DNA of 59,626 bases from an uncultured Chlorobiaceae bacterium (GCA_903871235.1 CAIQGA010000060.1:1-59626); one strand, 5' to 3'. Shown: positions 1 to 9,873, numbered from the stretch's first letter. The notes: generated from the sequence alone by a model not told the origin. Numbers and translations are program-made.

Positions 1-1
1 T

Positions 2-349
2 GTTGACAAACGGCTTGACGGTGTTCAGGCAGTGCAAACGTTGAACCGGCTCAACCGTAACAGTGCAGGCAAAGAGGCTCCTTTTGTGCTCGACTTTGTC
101 AATGAAGCGGAGGATATTTACAAGGCGTTAAAACCCTATTACAATGTAACGACGCTCGAAGAACCATCCGACCCCAACCATCTTGAAAAGCTCAAGCATG
201 AGTTGAATGCCATGCAGGTCTATTTATGGTCGGAAGTGGCAGGGTTTTGTCGTGTTTTTTATCTATCAACATTCCGTGCTCCATCACCAACAATCAGGGC
301 AATTGTTCACTGTGGCACACCTTCACAGGGGGCGCAATCACCCCTTTGA
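2..349 (+). pseudogene. hsdR: Type I restriction enzyme R subunit, fragment (open at left edge, 3' truncated)
   Basis: The frame is open from base 2, so the gene starts outside the window. The visible protein reads VDKRLDGVQAVQTLNRLNR, then a GKEAPFVLDFVNEAEDI block and a PYY..TTLEEPSDPN block. This is the characteristic stretch just after the helicase motor of HsdR, the ATP-dependent translocase and endonuclease subunit of type I restriction systems. After the residues EVAGFCRVFY the sequence stops resembling HsdR, and the frame ends at 349. From family knowledge about 200 more residues should follow. The end overlaps the tail of the convergent TolC gene. I infer a remnant left by a deletion or rearrangement. 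Whether hsdM and hsdS survive upstream cannot be seen. Confidence 0.75.
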
Positions 350-1699
350 AACAACCTCAACCCGTGAGCGTCCCAGCGCTTTTTCGAGGAGTACACCTGA
401 TACGAGATAGTCGTATACCGCTTGCAGATAGTTGGTTTTGGCCTTGTTGAGCTGAAGTTCGGCATCGGTCAACTCAAGACGAGAGCCGATACCTTCCCTA
501 AAACGCAGGAGAGATATTTTATAACTCCGCTCGGCAACGCTTATGGTTTGGCTTTGTACCTCAATTCTCTTTTGCGACTCCCTGAAATTAAGAAGCCTTA
601 CCTCAACTTCAGCCCTGATAGTGGCCTTGAGCTCTTCAGCCCTTGTTCGTGTCTGCAATTGCGCTATTCTGGCCTGCTCAACCTGGGAACTAATGCGGTA
701 CCCGGTAAAAATGGGAAGGGTAAACTGGAGACCTACGGAAGAGGAGGCTGGCCAGACGGAATCCGATGTTTTTACATTGTCATTAAATGCCGTTTGAGTC
801 TCCAGCTTGCCAAATGCCGAAATTACAGGGAAACGCTCTGCGCGAAGTGAACTGATTTTTTCACCCTCCGCCTTGACCTGAAGATCAAGCGTGCGCAGGT
901 CATGCCTTCCTTCAAGCGCCTCACGATATACTGCCGCAATTTCAAGAGGATAGGTGGCCGAAGAGAGCCCGAGCTTTCCGCCCAACACAACGCTGCTGTC
1001 GGCCTGGATGCCCATGGCGTTTTTCAGCTTTGTCATGCTTGTCACCACACGATTTTGTGCCTGTAAAAGATCGGGCCGGAGATTTTCAACCGAAAGAAAT
1101 GCCTTGAGTGTATCAATATCAGCAACAACACCCTGCCGGAACATGGCCCGGGTATCCTTTCTTGACTCTTCCCATCGGGCAATGCTCTGCTCAATCAGCT
1201 TCAACTGCTCTTTTGAGATGAGTGCATCAAAATAGGAGATCTTGATATCGGCAACAACCGCCGCCTCGGTATTGCGGTAAGCCTCTTCACTCATCCTGCG
1301 AACAATACCCGCAGCCTTGATGCCGGCAATGGCCGACAAATTAAACAAGGGCTGGCGCACATCAAGTGAGGCGTGCCCGGCATTATCGGAGCTGGCTTCC
1401 GTAACACCTGAAGGAATAAATGGCAAAAAAAGAACAGAGGGTTTCAGCGTGCGGGTATAGGTAAAAGAGGAGGTAATCTGGGGCAGCACGCCCGACCATG
1501 TTTCCCTGATTTTCTGGTGTGCCATATCACGGTCAAGGCGTGCAATTTCAAGCGTTCGACTTCTCTCAAGCCCGATACGCACTGCATCGTCAAGAGAGAG
1601 CGCTCCACTCCCCGACTCGGCGGCTGCCTGCACCATAAAAGGAAATGCAAACACAAGGAGTATCAGCATCAACAATCGTAGCGGTCTTATCCTGTTCAT
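338..1699 (-). CDS. TolC family outer membrane efflux protein
   Basis: The product is a trimeric outer membrane channel of the TolC/OEP family, which works with an inner membrane pump and a periplasmic adaptor. The chosen start at 1699 gives an N terminus MNRIRPLRLLMLILLVFAF, a clear signal peptide with likely cleavage after MVQA. An upstream ATG at 1735 would put 12 extra residues in front of the signal and is less likely. The mature part shows the family's two similar halves, with helices rich in alanine, glutamine and glutamate, and SLDDAVRIGLERS near the start. Length is about 453 residues, normal for the family. No adaptor or pump gene adjoins it, so the substrate is unknown. The 3' end overlaps the hsdR remnant. 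Confidence 0.85.
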   Translation of the reverse strand: MNRIRPLRLLMLILLVFAFPFMVQAAAESGSGALSLDDAVRIGLERSRTLEIARLDRDMAHQKIRETWSGVLPQITSSFTYTRTLKPSVLFLPFIPSGVTEASSDNAGHASLDVRQPLFNLSAIAGIKAAGIVRRMSEEAYRNTEAAVVADIKISYFDALISKEQLKLIEQSIARWEESRKDTRAMFRQGVVADIDTLKAFLSVENLRPDLLQAQNRVVTSMTKLKNAMGIQADSSVVLGGKLGLSSATYPLEIAAVYREALEGRHDLRTLDLQVKAEGEKISSLRAERFPVISAFGKLETQTAFNDNVKTSDSVWPASSSVGLQFTLPIFTGYRISSQVEQARIAQLQTRTRAEELKATIRAEVEVRLLNFRESQKRIEVQSQTISVAERSYKISLLRFREGIGSRLELTDAELQLNKAKTNYLQAVYDYLVSGVLLEKALGRSRVEVVSKG

Positions 1700-1758
1700 A
1701 AAAGAGTCTGTCTTGATGAAAAAAACAATATACAAAGAGCCATCCGGTTTCGTAACAA

Positions 1759-3102
1759 TCAGGGATTGTAGCGCTCATTCCACAATTGGCTCAGCCTCTC
1801 GCGGATATACTTTTCTCGTCCCTCACTCCCTGGACGGTAATAGGCCCTGGGCTCCATCCCTTCCGGGAAGTAATGCTGCCGGACAAAATGATCGGGATAA
1901 CTGTGAGGGTATTTGTATCCGGCGCCATACCCTTCCGATTTCATAAGTTTGGTTGGTGCATTGCGCAGGTGGAGCGGGACCGGCAGTTCCGGGCTCGATT
2001 TGGTGAAGCTCATCGCCTCATTGATGCCCTGATAGCTTGCATTTGATTTTGGGGCTGAAGCAAGATAGGTGACGCCCTGTGCCAGATTGATTCTTGCCTC
2101 GGGCATCCCGATCATCGCTACTGCCTGAAAAACCGAGATTGCAAGTGTTATGGCGTAGGGATCAGCATTACCGACATCTTCGCTTGCAAAAATAACCATC
2201 CGTCGTGCAATGAATTTGGGATCTTCTCCCCCTTCAATCATCCGGGCAAGCCAGTAGAGCGCTGCGTCGGGATCGGAACCGCGCATGGATTTAATAAAAG
2301 CGGAGATGACATCATAATGGTTCTCCCCTCCCTTGTCGTAAATCGGGGCCTTGTACTGCAGGGCACGCTCAAGCAACTCCCGGTTCAGCACCATTGTTGA
2401 TGTCCCTTTTGGCACAAGGGAGATGGCCGCTTCTACCGCATTCAGGGCTTTGCGTGCATCGCCACCGGAAAACTGCAACAAGAAGTCAAGATCAGCAATC
2501 TCAATGGAGAGCTCCTTTAACAGGCGATCCTCCTTCAGGGCACGCCGAATCACCATCTCAATCGCTTCTGGCCCGAGAGGTTTGAGAATATAGACCTGCA
2601 TCCGACTCAAAAGGGCGCCATTCACCTCAAATGAGGGGTTTTCAGTGGTTGCCCCCACCAAAACAATGAGCCCCTGTTCAATGGCATGAAGCAGCGTATC
2701 CTGCTGTGCCTTGTTGAATCGGTGAATTTCATCAATAAAGAGAATCGTCCTCTGGCCGGCACGCCTCGCTTTTTCGGCATGTTCAAGTGCCTTGCGCACC
2801 TCCTTCACCCCGGAGTCGATGGCTGAGAGTTGCTCAAAAGAGTACTCAAGCGATGTGGCGCAGATTTCTGCGAGAGTGGTTTTGCCGGAACCGGGAGGAC
2901 CCCAGAAGATCATTGAAGGCATCTGAGCGCCAGCCAGAAACTTGCGAAGCGGTCCATTCGTACCTACGAGATGCTCCTGCCCGGCCACATCGTCGAGGGT
3001 ACGCGGACGAACCCGTTCAGCAAGCGGCTGAAAATAATCGCCTGCAGATGGGGTGGCGGAAAAGCCGAAAAGGTCGGACTGCATGTTGTCGGTATCAGCC
3101 AT
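1759..3102 (-). CDS. rarA: Replication-associated recombination protein A (RarA/MgsA)
   Basis: This is an AAA+ ATPase of the clamp-loader clade that acts at stalled replication forks. The N terminus carries the [16 protein letters not shown] motif. Walker A is GPPGSGKT at about residues 68-75, Walker [10 protein letters not shown] at about 121-129, and a sensor segment [13 protein letters not shown] follows. The C-terminal half has the MgsA tetramerisation domain, including the [19 protein letters not shown] region. Length 447 residues is typical. Its ATG sits directly after the stop of riboflavin synthase with no gap, so the two are probably co-transcribed, although they share no pathway. 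Confidence 0.95.
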   Translation of the reverse strand: MADTDNMQSDLFGFSATPSAGDYFQPLAERVRPRTLDDVAGQEHLVGTNGPLRKFLAGAQMPSMIFWGPPGSGKTTLAEICATSLEYSFEQLSAIDSGVKEVRKALEHAEKARRAGQRTILFIDEIHRFNKAQQDTLLHAIEQGLIVLVGATTENPSFEVNGALLSRMQVYILKPLGPEAIEMVIRRALKEDRLLKELSIEIADLDFLLQFSGGDARKALNAVEAAISLVPKGTSTMVLNRELLERALQYKAPIYDKGGENHYDVISAFIKSMRGSDPDAALYWLARMIEGGEDPKFIARRMVIFASEDVGNADPYAITLAISVFQAVAMIGMPEARINLAQGVTYLASAPKSNASYQGINEAMSFTKSSPELPVPLHLRNAPTKLMKSEGYGAGYKYPHSYPDHFVRQHYFPEGMEPRAYYRPGSEGREKYIRERLSQLWNERYNP

Positions 3103-3759
3103 CTAAAATCCCTGTTCCCTGAGCCATCCCTCATCAATTTTTGAAGCGACCGCAACTGGAGAGGAGAAATGACCAAGCTGACGCGCCACATATTTTCCAA
3201 GAATGTCGAACTCAAGGTTCACCCGGCTTCCCGCTTTAAGCTCATGAATGGTGGTATGGGCAAAGGTATAGGGGATAACCGCCACGGCAAAAAGCTGCGC
3301 TTCAAGTTTTGCAACCGTCAGGCTGATGCCGTCAATCGTTATCGAACCGGCAGAGACGATGAAGGGACTGAAAGCATCAGGAAAGGCTATCCAGAGTTCA
3401 CGGCTGGAGCCAAGCTCCTTGACCGCCTGGACAACCGCAGCGCAATCAACATGGCCGAGCACAAAATGGCCACCAAGACGGTCAAGAGGACGAACCGCCC
3501 GTTCAAGGTTCACGAGCGCCCCATGACGGAGCGCACCGAGCGTTGTTTTCAACAGCGTCTCCTCGACCGTATCGACCTCAAACCACCCGTCACCAAGAGC
3601 GACAACGGTCTGGCAAACGCCGTTGATGCTCACACTCTCGTCGACCGAAAAGTCAGTAAACTCGTCCGCATTGGCGAACTGCACCCTGAGCCGCAGGCCA
3701 CCCTGCCGCCGCGTCACGCCCGCCACCCGGCCAACATCCTTGATAATTCCTGTAAACAT
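3103..3759 (-). CDS. ribE: Riboflavin synthase, alpha subunit
   Basis: The enzyme dismutates two molecules of 6,7-dimethyl-8-ribityllumazine to riboflavin, the last step of the pathway. The protein begins MFTGIIKDVGRV, the hallmark of the first lumazine-binding repeat. The second repeat begins near residue 98 at GGHFVLGHVDCAA. The SINGVCQTV and TIDGISLTV segments are the matching core strands of the two repeats. Length 218 residues fits the family. It abuts rarA downstream and is separated from tpx by six bases. ribD lies 1.1 kb upstream on the same strand, so two riboflavin genes are near each other but not contiguous. Confidence 0.95.
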   Translation of the reverse strand: MFTGIIKDVGRVAGVTRRQGGLRLRVQFANADEFTDFSVDESVSINGVCQTVVALGDGWFEVDTVEETLLKTTLGALRHGALVNLERAVRPLDRLGGHFVLGHVDCAAVVQAVKELGSSRELWIAFPDAFSPFIVSAGSITIDGISLTVAKLEAQLFAVAVIPYTFAHTTIHELKAGSRVNLEFDILGKYVARQLGHFSSPVAVASKIDEGWLREQGF

Positions 3760-3765
3760 CGCTGT

Positions 3766-4266
3766 TTATGCAAGCACCTTGAGTGCTGCGCTGTAATTTG
3801 GCTCTTCAACAATTTCAGCAACTTGCTCTGTATAGCGCACAATCCCGTCAGCATCAATGATGACAATAGCACGCGAAAGAAGTCCCTTGAGAGGGCCAGA
3901 AGTGATTGTCACACCATAATCCAGGCCGAACTGCGCAGATCGGAAAACTGAAAGTGAAACCACATTCTTCAACCCTTCGGTTTCACAAAAACGGCTCTGC
4001 GCAAAAGGCAAGTCGGCGGAAATACAGAGCACAACCGTGTTGTCGAGCGATGATGCCTCCTGATTGAAGCGTCTGACTGAACTGGCACAAACTGGCGTAT
4101 CAAGACTCGGAAAGATGTTAAGAACCACTCTTTTGCTTGCAAAATCGGCAGGGCCCGCCTCAGAGAGATCAGTTTTTACCAGACAGAAGAAAGGAGCTTC
4201 CGAGCCTTTAGCGGGAAGAGAGCCAACGGTTTCAACGGGAGTACCCTTGAAGGTGATCTGTGCCAT
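3766..4266 (-). CDS. tpx: Thiol peroxidase (Tpx, atypical 2-Cys peroxiredoxin)
   Basis: It reduces hydroperoxides with thioredoxin as the electron donor. The N terminus MAQITFKGTPVETVGSLP is typical of Tpx. The peroxidatic cysteine is Cys60 in the PSLDTPVC motif, and the resolving cysteine is Cys94 in SRFCETEG. Length 166 residues is standard. The C-terminal part VRYTEQVAEIVEEPNY matches the family's end. It lies just upstream of ribE on the same strand. In an anaerobic phototroph a peroxide scavenger of this kind would protect against occasional oxygen exposure; that role is inference. Confidence 0.95.
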   Translation of the reverse strand: MAQITFKGTPVETVGSLPAKGSEAPFFCLVKTDLSEAGPADFASKRVVLNIFPSLDTPVCASSVRRFNQEASSLDNTVVLCISADLPFAQSRFCETEGLKNVVSLSVFRSAQFGLDYGVTITSGPLKGLLSRAIVIIDADGIVRYTEQVAEIVEEPNYSAALKVLA

Positions 4267-4349
4267 AAATAAAAAAGTTTCAGGTTAAAAAAAATTGCTA
4301 CAACTATACGACAAAACGAAAAAATCAATGCCACGCACCAGCAACCCCA

Positions 4350-4766
4350 TCAGTCCCACGGCCCGGTGCCACGAGCGAGGTTGAAGCGTCCGGCACCAAA
4401 AAAGAAAACGGCAAGTGCGCCAAAAAGATAAAATGCCTGAAGCTCAAGAGCATATCCGCCATGCAGCGACATTGAAAAGAGCTCCTTGGAATGAAAAACA
4501 AAAATTGCTGTCAGCATGACAAAAAACTGAATCAGTGCAGCCTGACGGGTATAAAGCCCCAATATCATGAAAAAAGGAGCAAGAAGTTCACCCACAATCA
4601 CCAGGTGTGAAAAATAGCCGGGAAACCTTGCTTTGACAAGCATCTGCTCCACAAAACCATATCCGTGCTGAAGCTTGTCTATCCCATGAAAAAGCAGCAG
4701 TATTCCAACCAAAAGCCGCAAAATCAACTTTCCAAGATCACTGTTATTGACAAAACGGTCAACCAT
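4350..4766 (-). CDS. DoxX family membrane protein
   Basis: This is a small integral membrane protein of the DoxX/DUF417-like superfamily with four predicted membrane segments. Conserved features include LRLLVGILLLFHGIDKLQ at the start and the GELLAPFFMILGLYTR segment in the middle. The start at 4766 (MVDRFVNN) is chosen because a perfect AGGAGG lies six bases upstream, at 4773-4778. An upstream ATG at 4799 has no comparable ribosome-binding site. Family members are linked to thiol or redox homeostasis, but the role here is unknown. It is about 138 residues long and lies between ribD and tpx on the same strand. Confidence 0.8.
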   Translation of the reverse strand: MVDRFVNNSDLGKLILRLLVGILLLFHGIDKLQHGYGFVEQMLVKARFPGYFSHLVIVGELLAPFFMILGLYTRQAALIQFFVMLTAIFVFHSKELFSMSLHGGYALELQAFYLFGALAVFFFGAGRFNLARGTGPWD

Positions 4767-4850
4767 AAGAAGCCTCCTTTTTGGATATTTCTTAGCCATT
4801 ACAAACCCCGTTTTATGTTGACTCTCACTCTCTGATACGAATTCGCCGCT

Positions 4851-5951
4851 TCAAGCCTCAACATAAGCCTCAAGAAGCAGATCATGGCCAAAAAACTGCG
4901 GCACCCCGAAAGAGAGATTCATCGCTTGACTTGGGATGCTGACACCAAGAGGCGCAAACGCACTCAAGGCATCACCTCCGAACAGCTTTGGCGCTACAAA
5001 TATAAGTATTTTATCAACAAGCTTTTCACGAATGAATGACGCCGATAAACGGCTTCCTCCCTCAACCAGTACAGAAAGTACCTGCCGTTGATGCAGTTCC
5101 ACAAGCACCTGGCGCAAATCGAGCTTGCCGGAATGCTCATCGACAAAAAGCAGCATCACCCCTCTCTCCTTTAAGAGCGCGGCCTTGGGTGAACCGGCAT
5201 AGAGGGATGAGGCCACAACAAGAGTCGGCGCCTCGGAGTCAAAAATTTTCGATTCCAACGGCAGACTCAGTTGGCAATCAAGCACAACCCTGAGTGGATT
5301 TCGTCCGGAACAGTGCCGGACGGTAAGCTGGGCATCGTCAGCACGAACCGTCGCCTCACCGACCATCACCGCATCATAGATACTCCTGAGACGGTGCACC
5401 TCACTTCGCGACTCCTCACCGGTAATCCATCGGGAGGCTCCGAGCGAAGTTGCAATTTTACCATCAAGCGTCTGGGCCAGCTTCAGGGCAACAAAGGGCA
5501 ACCCTGTTGTATGGCTTTTGATAAAGGCCTCATTGCATGTTCTGCACTCCGCCTCAAGCACCCCTTCCGTTACCGCAACACCGGCGGCCTGAAGTTTTGC
5601 AATCCCCTTTCCGGCAACCTCACTATAAGGATCACGACAGCCGATAACAACGCGGGGTATTCGCTTTTCAATAATCAAATCGCTGCAAGGGGGTGTTTTA
5701 CCAAAATGGGCACAGGGCTCAAGCGTCACATAGAGCGTCGAATGGCAAAGCAGTGCTTCGTCAGCCACAGAAGCGATGGCATGTACTTCGGCATGAGGCC
5801 CGCCAAACTGCTGATGATACCCTTCGCCGATAACTTCTCCGTCACACACAAGAACCGCGCCCACCATCGGATTGGGACTCACTCTGCCTGCCCCCAGTGC
5901 TGCAAGCTCAAGGGCTCGCCTCATAAAAAACAGATCATCACGCTGCTCCAT
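4851..5951 (-). CDS. ribD: Bifunctional riboflavin biosynthesis deaminase/reductase RibD
   Basis: The protein carries out the second and third steps of riboflavin synthesis: deamination of the diaminopyrimidine and NADPH reduction of the ribosyl group. The N-terminal deaminase half shows the zinc ligands [10 protein letters not shown] and [11 protein letters not shown]. The C-terminal half is the RibD reductase, with [23 protein letters not shown] and [13 protein letters not shown]. The ATG at 5951 has purine-rich AAGGGG about eight bases upstream. A GTG at 5960 would give an overlapping GTGA junction with the preceding deaminase gene and is an equally possible start. The two genes are translationally coupled either way. 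Confidence 0.93.
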   Translation of the reverse strand: MEQRDDLFFMRRALELAALGAGRVSPNPMVGAVLVCDGEVIGEGYHQQFGGPHAEVHAIASVADEALLCHSTLYVTLEPCAHFGKTPPCSDLIIEKRIPRVVIGCRDPYSEVAGKGIAKLQAAGVAVTEGVLEAECRTCNEAFIKSHTTGLPFVALKLAQTLDGKIATSLGASRWITGEESRSEVHRLRSIYDAVMVGEATVRADDAQLTVRHCSGRNPLRVVLDCQLSLPLESKIFDSEAPTLVVASSLYAGSPKAALLKERGVMLLFVDEHSGKLDLRQVLVELHQRQVLSVLVEGGSRLSASFIREKLVDKILIFVAPKLFGGDALSAFAPLGVSIPSQAMNLSFGVPQFFGHDLLLEAYVEA

Positions 5952-5956
5952 CGGCC

Positions 5957-6490
5957 TCACCCCTTCTGTTCAAGTGGCATGTTGACCTGCACCAGTTTGA
6001 TGCCGGAAAGCCTCAGTAATTCGTCGATATGCTCTATTTTATAGGGCTTGTCATAGTAGATGGTCTTTATACCAACGTTAATGAGCACTTTAAGACAGTG
6101 AATACAGGGGCTCGCCGTAATATAAATATCAGAATCCCTGATCGACACCCCATGCTTTGCTGCCTGGGCTATAGCATTGATTTCCGCATGGATCGCATTG
6201 ACACAGTTCTCCTCGACCGTTCCGTCGGGATGTATGCTGCGGTAGATTCGGCAATTGCTGTCATTGCAATGGGGAAGCCCTGATGGAGCCCCGTTGTACC
6301 CGGTAGAAAGAATACTGTTCTCCCTCACAATGACCGCTCCGACATGACCCCTCGTACAGGTAGCCCGGCGTGAAATAAGCTGAGCGACATTCATAAAATA
6401 TTCATGCCACCCAAGCCGCTTTTCATGCACTGAGCCCTCCATTCCTTCCGCGCTTGTGCAACAGCATCCGCTCTTCGTTTCTTCCGGCAT
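5957..6490 (-). CDS. dCMP deaminase family protein (ComEB-like)
   Basis: This is a zinc-dependent deoxycytidylate deaminase, which would supply dUMP for thymidylate synthesis. Zinc ligands are visible in [13 protein letters not shown] (His and catalytic Glu) and SPCIHCLK (two Cys). The N-terminal [15 protein letters not shown] and [14 protein letters not shown] segments are typical of the ComEB/dCMP deaminase group. The C terminus is [16 protein letters not shown]. The first 20 residues carry an unusual GCCC run and are not part of the domain. Stop and start overlap with ribD, so two related zinc deaminases from different pathways form an operon. Confidence 0.88.
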   Translation of the reverse strand: MPEETKSGCCCTSAEGMEGSVHEKRLGWHEYFMNVAQLISRRATCTRGHVGAVIVRENSILSTGYNGAPSGLPHCNDSNCRIYRSIHPDGTVEENCVNAIHAEINAIAQAAKHGVSIRDSDIYITASPCIHCLKVLINVGIKTIYYDKPYKIEHIDELLRLSGIKLVQVNMPLEQKG

Positions 6491-6583
6491 AGTCCTGTTT
6501 TTTAATACATTATAAAAGAGAGGCGACGCATAGACATAAAATAAAAAAAAAGATCACCCTCACGCAACCAATTCACAGGGATC

Positions 6584-8230
6584 ATGCTACGAAACTACTT
6601 TACGCTCTATCATGCAGCCATGGAACTGCAAGAGCATCTTGCGGGCGGCCACCTCTCTGAAATCTTTTCAGAACATAAAAACGAAGTTATTCTCGCGTTT
6701 ACAACCCGCGAAGGCCAGCGCCTGCAACTTCTTCTCGTCACCCACACTCCCCTCCTCGGCCTCTCTACAAAAGAGGGAGCAAAACGGAAAGTACGCAATT
6801 CAGCAAATGTAATGAGCGAGCTTTCAATGCAACCCGTTAAAAGCGTCGATATCTCCCCCGTTGACCGCGAAATTTATATCCATCTTGCCGATGAGGCCCT
6901 GCTGGTGCTCAGGCTCTTCAGTTCAGATACCAACCTCTTTCTTGTCAGAGAGCACCGCATTACCGATGCCTTCAAGCATAAAAACAGCCTTGCCGGCCAG
7001 CCCTTTCATGCTGCCCCTGACTCTTCCGGACTTTTAAGAACACTTGAAACACTGGCCATGAACAAGGTTCTTTTTCTGGAGCGATTCAATGCCAAAAAAT
7101 ACGAAGAGGGAACAGAGAAGCTTTCGGCCACCCTTCCTGGCTTTGACCGAGCGCTGGTACAAGAAGTGCTGAACCGGGCTGGAAGCAACGACAACCCCGA
7201 AGCGCTCTTCAGGGCATTTCAATCACTTTTTTTTGAGCTGCTCGACCCGCAGCCAAAAGTTTGGCAAAAAGAGAATGGTGAGCCGCACTTCACCCTCCTG
7301 CACAACGCCCCTTCGCAGGGACGCTCTTTCGACTCAGTTCTCGAGGGGCTTGCCCACTACACCCTCACCATGCAGCACTTCCTTGAAACAAAAGAGGAGC
7401 TGAAAGAGATGCGAACCAAACTGCTGCGACAACTCGGAAAAACCCGGAAAACGCTCGAAGGGTTCAATCCCGAATTGCTCGACCAATTTGCCCGAAACTA
7501 CGAGCAATGCGGCCACCTGCTCATGGCATCACTCTACCAGGAAGGAAGAGAGCGACAGAGCATCACCGTCAAAAACATTTTTGAAGCGGGTACGCCCGAC
7601 AAAACCATTGCTTTAAAAGAGGCTCTGACCCTCCAGAAAAATGCGGAAGAGTATTTTTCGAAAGCCTCAAAAATCAGGGAAAAACGCAAAAAAATGGAAG
7701 AACGGCAGGATAAGCTTCAAAAAGAGAGCTTCGCACTTGAAGAGCTTCTTGCCGCAACCGAGGGTATTTCAAGCCCGGGAGAGGCTCGCCGCTTTCTTCA
7801 GCAACAGAATACTCAACCGGGCAAAGAGGGCGCTCCGGCACTGAAAAACATCCGCACCGCACCGCTCTTCAGAACCGTGGAACTCTCACCATCCATCACC
7901 CTTCTGGTCGGAAAAAATGCGGCAAACAATGATCTCCTCACCTTCAGCCACACCAAACCAACCGATATCTGGCTTCACGCCCGGGGCGCCTCCGGCTCAC
8001 ACTGCGTTCTCAAGGGCACCACACTCCACAATCTCACCGCCATCCGGCAAGCCGCTGAAATTGCCGCCTGGTACTCATCGGCAAAACACTCCTCACTGGT
8101 TCCGGTAATCTACACCCTGAAAAAGTATGTCCGGCACGGCAAAAAGCTCGCTGCGGGCCAGGTCATCGTCGAACGCGAAGAGGTGCTGCTCGTAAAGCCA
8201 TCAAACAAGCTTTTCAACGATCAGGACTGA
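6584..8230 (+). CDS. rqcH: NFACT family protein (RqcH/Rqc2-like)
   Basis: NFACT proteins bind obstructed large ribosomal subunits and, in bacteria that have the pathway, add C-terminal alanine tails to stalled peptides. The N-terminal NFACT-N domain shows SPVDREIYIHL, with the Asp-Arg pair (D94, R95) needed for tailing in studied homologues. A coiled-coil segment lies at roughly residues 290-420 (ELKEMRTKLLRQL and KIREKRKKMEERQDKLQKE). The NFACT-R domain starts near residue 460 with DIWLHARGASGSH. Length 548 residues is usual. The 3' end overlaps the convergent universal stress gene by 17 bases. Tailing activity in this organism is inferred from residues only. Confidence 0.88.
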   Translation: MLRNYFTLYHAAMELQEHLAGGHLSEIFSEHKNEVILAFTTREGQRLQLLLVTHTPLLGLSTKEGAKRKVRNSANVMSELSMQPVKSVDISPVDREIYIHLADEALLVLRLFSSDTNLFLVREHRITDAFKHKNSLAGQPFHAAPDSSGLLRTLETLAMNKVLFLERFNAKKYEEGTEKLSATLPGFDRALVQEVLNRAGSNDNPEALFRAFQSLFFELLDPQPKVWQKENGEPHFTLLHNAPSQGRSFDSVLEGLAHYTLTMQHFLETKEELKEMRTKLLRQLGKTRKTLEGFNPELLDQFARNYEQCGHLLMASLYQEGRERQSITVKNIFEAGTPDKTIALKEALTLQKNAEEYFSKASKIREKRKKMEERQDKLQKESFALEELLAATEGISSPGEARRFLQQQNTQPGKEGAPALKNIRTAPLFRTVELSPSITLLVGKNAANNDLLTFSHTKPTDIWLHARGASGSHCVLKGTTLHNLTAIRQAAEIAAWYSSAKHSSLVPVIYTLKKYVRHGKKLAAGQVIVEREEVLLVKPSNKLFNDQD

Positions 8231-8624
8231 CAAGAAAGAGTGGTATGGAGATGTTTTGCCGCACACTCCTTGAAACACTCCCGAAAAGAATTCTTTCAGG
8301 CAGAGAGTGACCATGAGCAGCCATGGCCACAAGGTCATAGCTCTTTTCCTCAATCTCCTGAAGAATTTCCCGCTCCGGCTCACCGCTCCTCTGCACAACA
8401 GTGACCGCAATCCCCTCCGACTCCAGCTTCTGACGGTAGCGGTCGAGAATAAGCGCTGACTCTGCACGAAGAAAGCGCTCCTGATCGAGGGTATGGGAAT
8501 GGACAACATGCAACAGATGCAGCCTGGCTCCAAGCTGCCGGGCAAGCGCCGACACCTCTTCGACAAGGAAATCATCAACCGGAGAACAGTCGATAGCCAC
8601 AAGAATCTCCCTGTAAATCTTCAT
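8214..8624 (-). CDS. Universal stress protein family (UspA-like)
   Basis: This is a single-domain UspA fold of 136 residues. The start MKIYREILVAIDCSP carries the first strand and conserved Asp. The nucleotide loop is visible as AAHGHSLPERILFGSVSRSV, which follows the family's G-x2-G-x9-G-S pattern approximately, so ATP binding is plausible but not certain. The gene starts one base after the Nramp transporter stop on the same strand, which suggests an operon. A Usp domain beside a metal transporter may act as a regulatory partner; that is inference. Confidence 0.88.
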   Translation of the reverse strand: MKIYREILVAIDCSPVDDFLVEEVSALARQLGARLHLLHVVHSHTLDQERFLRAESALILDRYRQKLESEGIAVTVVQRSGEPEREILQEIEEKSYDLVAMAAHGHSLPERILFGSVSRSVRQNISIPLFLVSPDR

Positions 8625-8625
8625 C

Positions 8626-9873
8626 TCACCTTCCTCCCGTCATGGTCGTATAAAGAAAATAGCCGTTAAGAGCAAGAACAAGCGCCGTAACAAGAGCGGC
8701 AGCAATAAACTCCGCATTTCCGCTTCTGAAACTGCCCATCACCTTGCGGTTACGACAGAGCATCACAAGCGGTACAAGGGTAAAGGGAAGTTGCAGGCTC
8801 AACACCACCTGACTCAAAATAAGAACGCGAAAGCTGTCGAAACTGAAGAAAATAACGAGAAGGGCCGGAAGGGCCGTAACAAAAACCGCAATACGGTAAA
8901 ACGTTGTTCGAGGATCCGCCGGTTTGCCAAGAAAACCCGTTATTACATCGGCTTCCGCCATAGAGGAGGTAATGGAAGAGCCTACCCCCGAAAAAACAAG
9001 TGCCACGGCAAAGAGCAGCCCCGCAAACGCTCCGGCAAGCGGCTTCAGCGTTGCCGATGCCTGCTCAATACTGTTGACCGGAACATGATTATGGAAAAAG
9101 ACGGCAGCCGCAACAATGATCATCGAAGAGTTCACCACCCAACCAAGCGTCATGGCGAGGATAGTATCCATCTTTTCATATTGAAGCAACTCCCTCTTCT
9201 CTTCCTCCGAAATCCCCCACTCCCTGCTGTGAATGATATTTGAATGAAGAAAAATATTATGCGGCATCACCAGCGCCCCAAGAATGGCCAGTGCAACATA
9301 AATGCTCTCCCGGCCAACCCTCGGCACCACAAGCCCGGATGCGACTCCTGACCACTCCGGCCTCACAATGAAAAGCTCAGCAAGATAACAGAGGGTAATA
9401 ATGCCGAGGAAACCCACAATGATGGTTTCTACCCGGTGGTAGCGCTGGCTGATAATCAGGAAAATCTTTAAAAGAAGCGTCAGTAGTGCTCCCATCCAGA
9501 GCGGCATACCGAAAAGCAGGGCAAAACCGATAGCGCCTCCCAGAAGCTCGGCAATATCGGTCGCAATACAGGCAAGCACAACACTCACACCAAGAAAAGC
9601 GCTGACCGGCCCGGAAAAATGGTCACGGATATTGACCGCGAGAGATTTACCTGTGGCAATGCCGAGTTTGGCCGCCAAATGCTGGATGAGCACCAGCATG
9701 AGCGTACCGAGAGTGACCACCCAGAGCAACTCATACCCAAATCTGGAGCCTCCCTCTATATTGGTTGCCCAGTTGCCGGGATCAACAAAACCAACCGTCA
9801 CAAGAAAACCCGGACCAAGAAAGCCGAGAAGCGTCTTGAACGAAAAGCCCTTTTTTTCAGCCCCCCCTTCCAT
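8626..9873 (-). CDS. Nramp family divalent metal (Mn2+/Fe2+) transporter
   Basis: This is a proton-coupled uptake system for manganese or ferrous iron in the inner membrane. The first helix carries the metal-binding DPGNW motif at residues 31-35, and helix 6 carries the second one, ALVMPHNIFLHS, with Met203 and His205. About eleven hydrophobic segments fill the 415 residues. Both metal-binding motifs are canonical, including the methionine that distinguishes true Nramp transporters from magnesium and aluminium relatives. It is followed by a Usp gene with a one-base gap. I saw no riboswitch-like structure in the short upstream gap. Confidence 0.92.
   Translation of the reverse strand: MEGGAEKKGFSFKTLLGFLGPGFLVTVGFVDPGNWATNIEGGSRFGYELLWVVTLGTLMLVLIQHLAAKLGIATGKSLAVNIRDHFSGPVSAFLGVSVVLACIATDIAELLGGAIGFALLFGMPLWMGALLTLLLKIFLIISQRYHRVETIIVGFLGIITLCYLAELFIVRPEWSGVASGLVVPRVGRESIYVALAILGALVMPHNIFLHSNIIHSREWGISEEEKRELLQYEKMDTILAMTLGWVVNSSMIIVAAAVFFHNHVPVNSIEQASATLKPLAGAFAGLLFAVALVFSGVGSSITSSMAEADVITGFLGKPADPRTTFYRIAVFVTALPALLVIFFSFDSFRVLILSQVVLSLQLPFTLVPLVMLCRNRKVMGSFRSGNAEFIAAALVTALVLALNGYFLYTTMTGGR

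Noticed and set aside
3169..3951. 260-codon plus-strand open frame across ribE and tpx
   Set aside because: It lies antisense to two clear enzymes, has a basic low-complexity translation and no domain.
5271..6044. 257-codon plus-strand open frame antisense to ribD
   Set aside because: It is the shadow of a well-supported bifunctional enzyme and its translation shows no family pattern.
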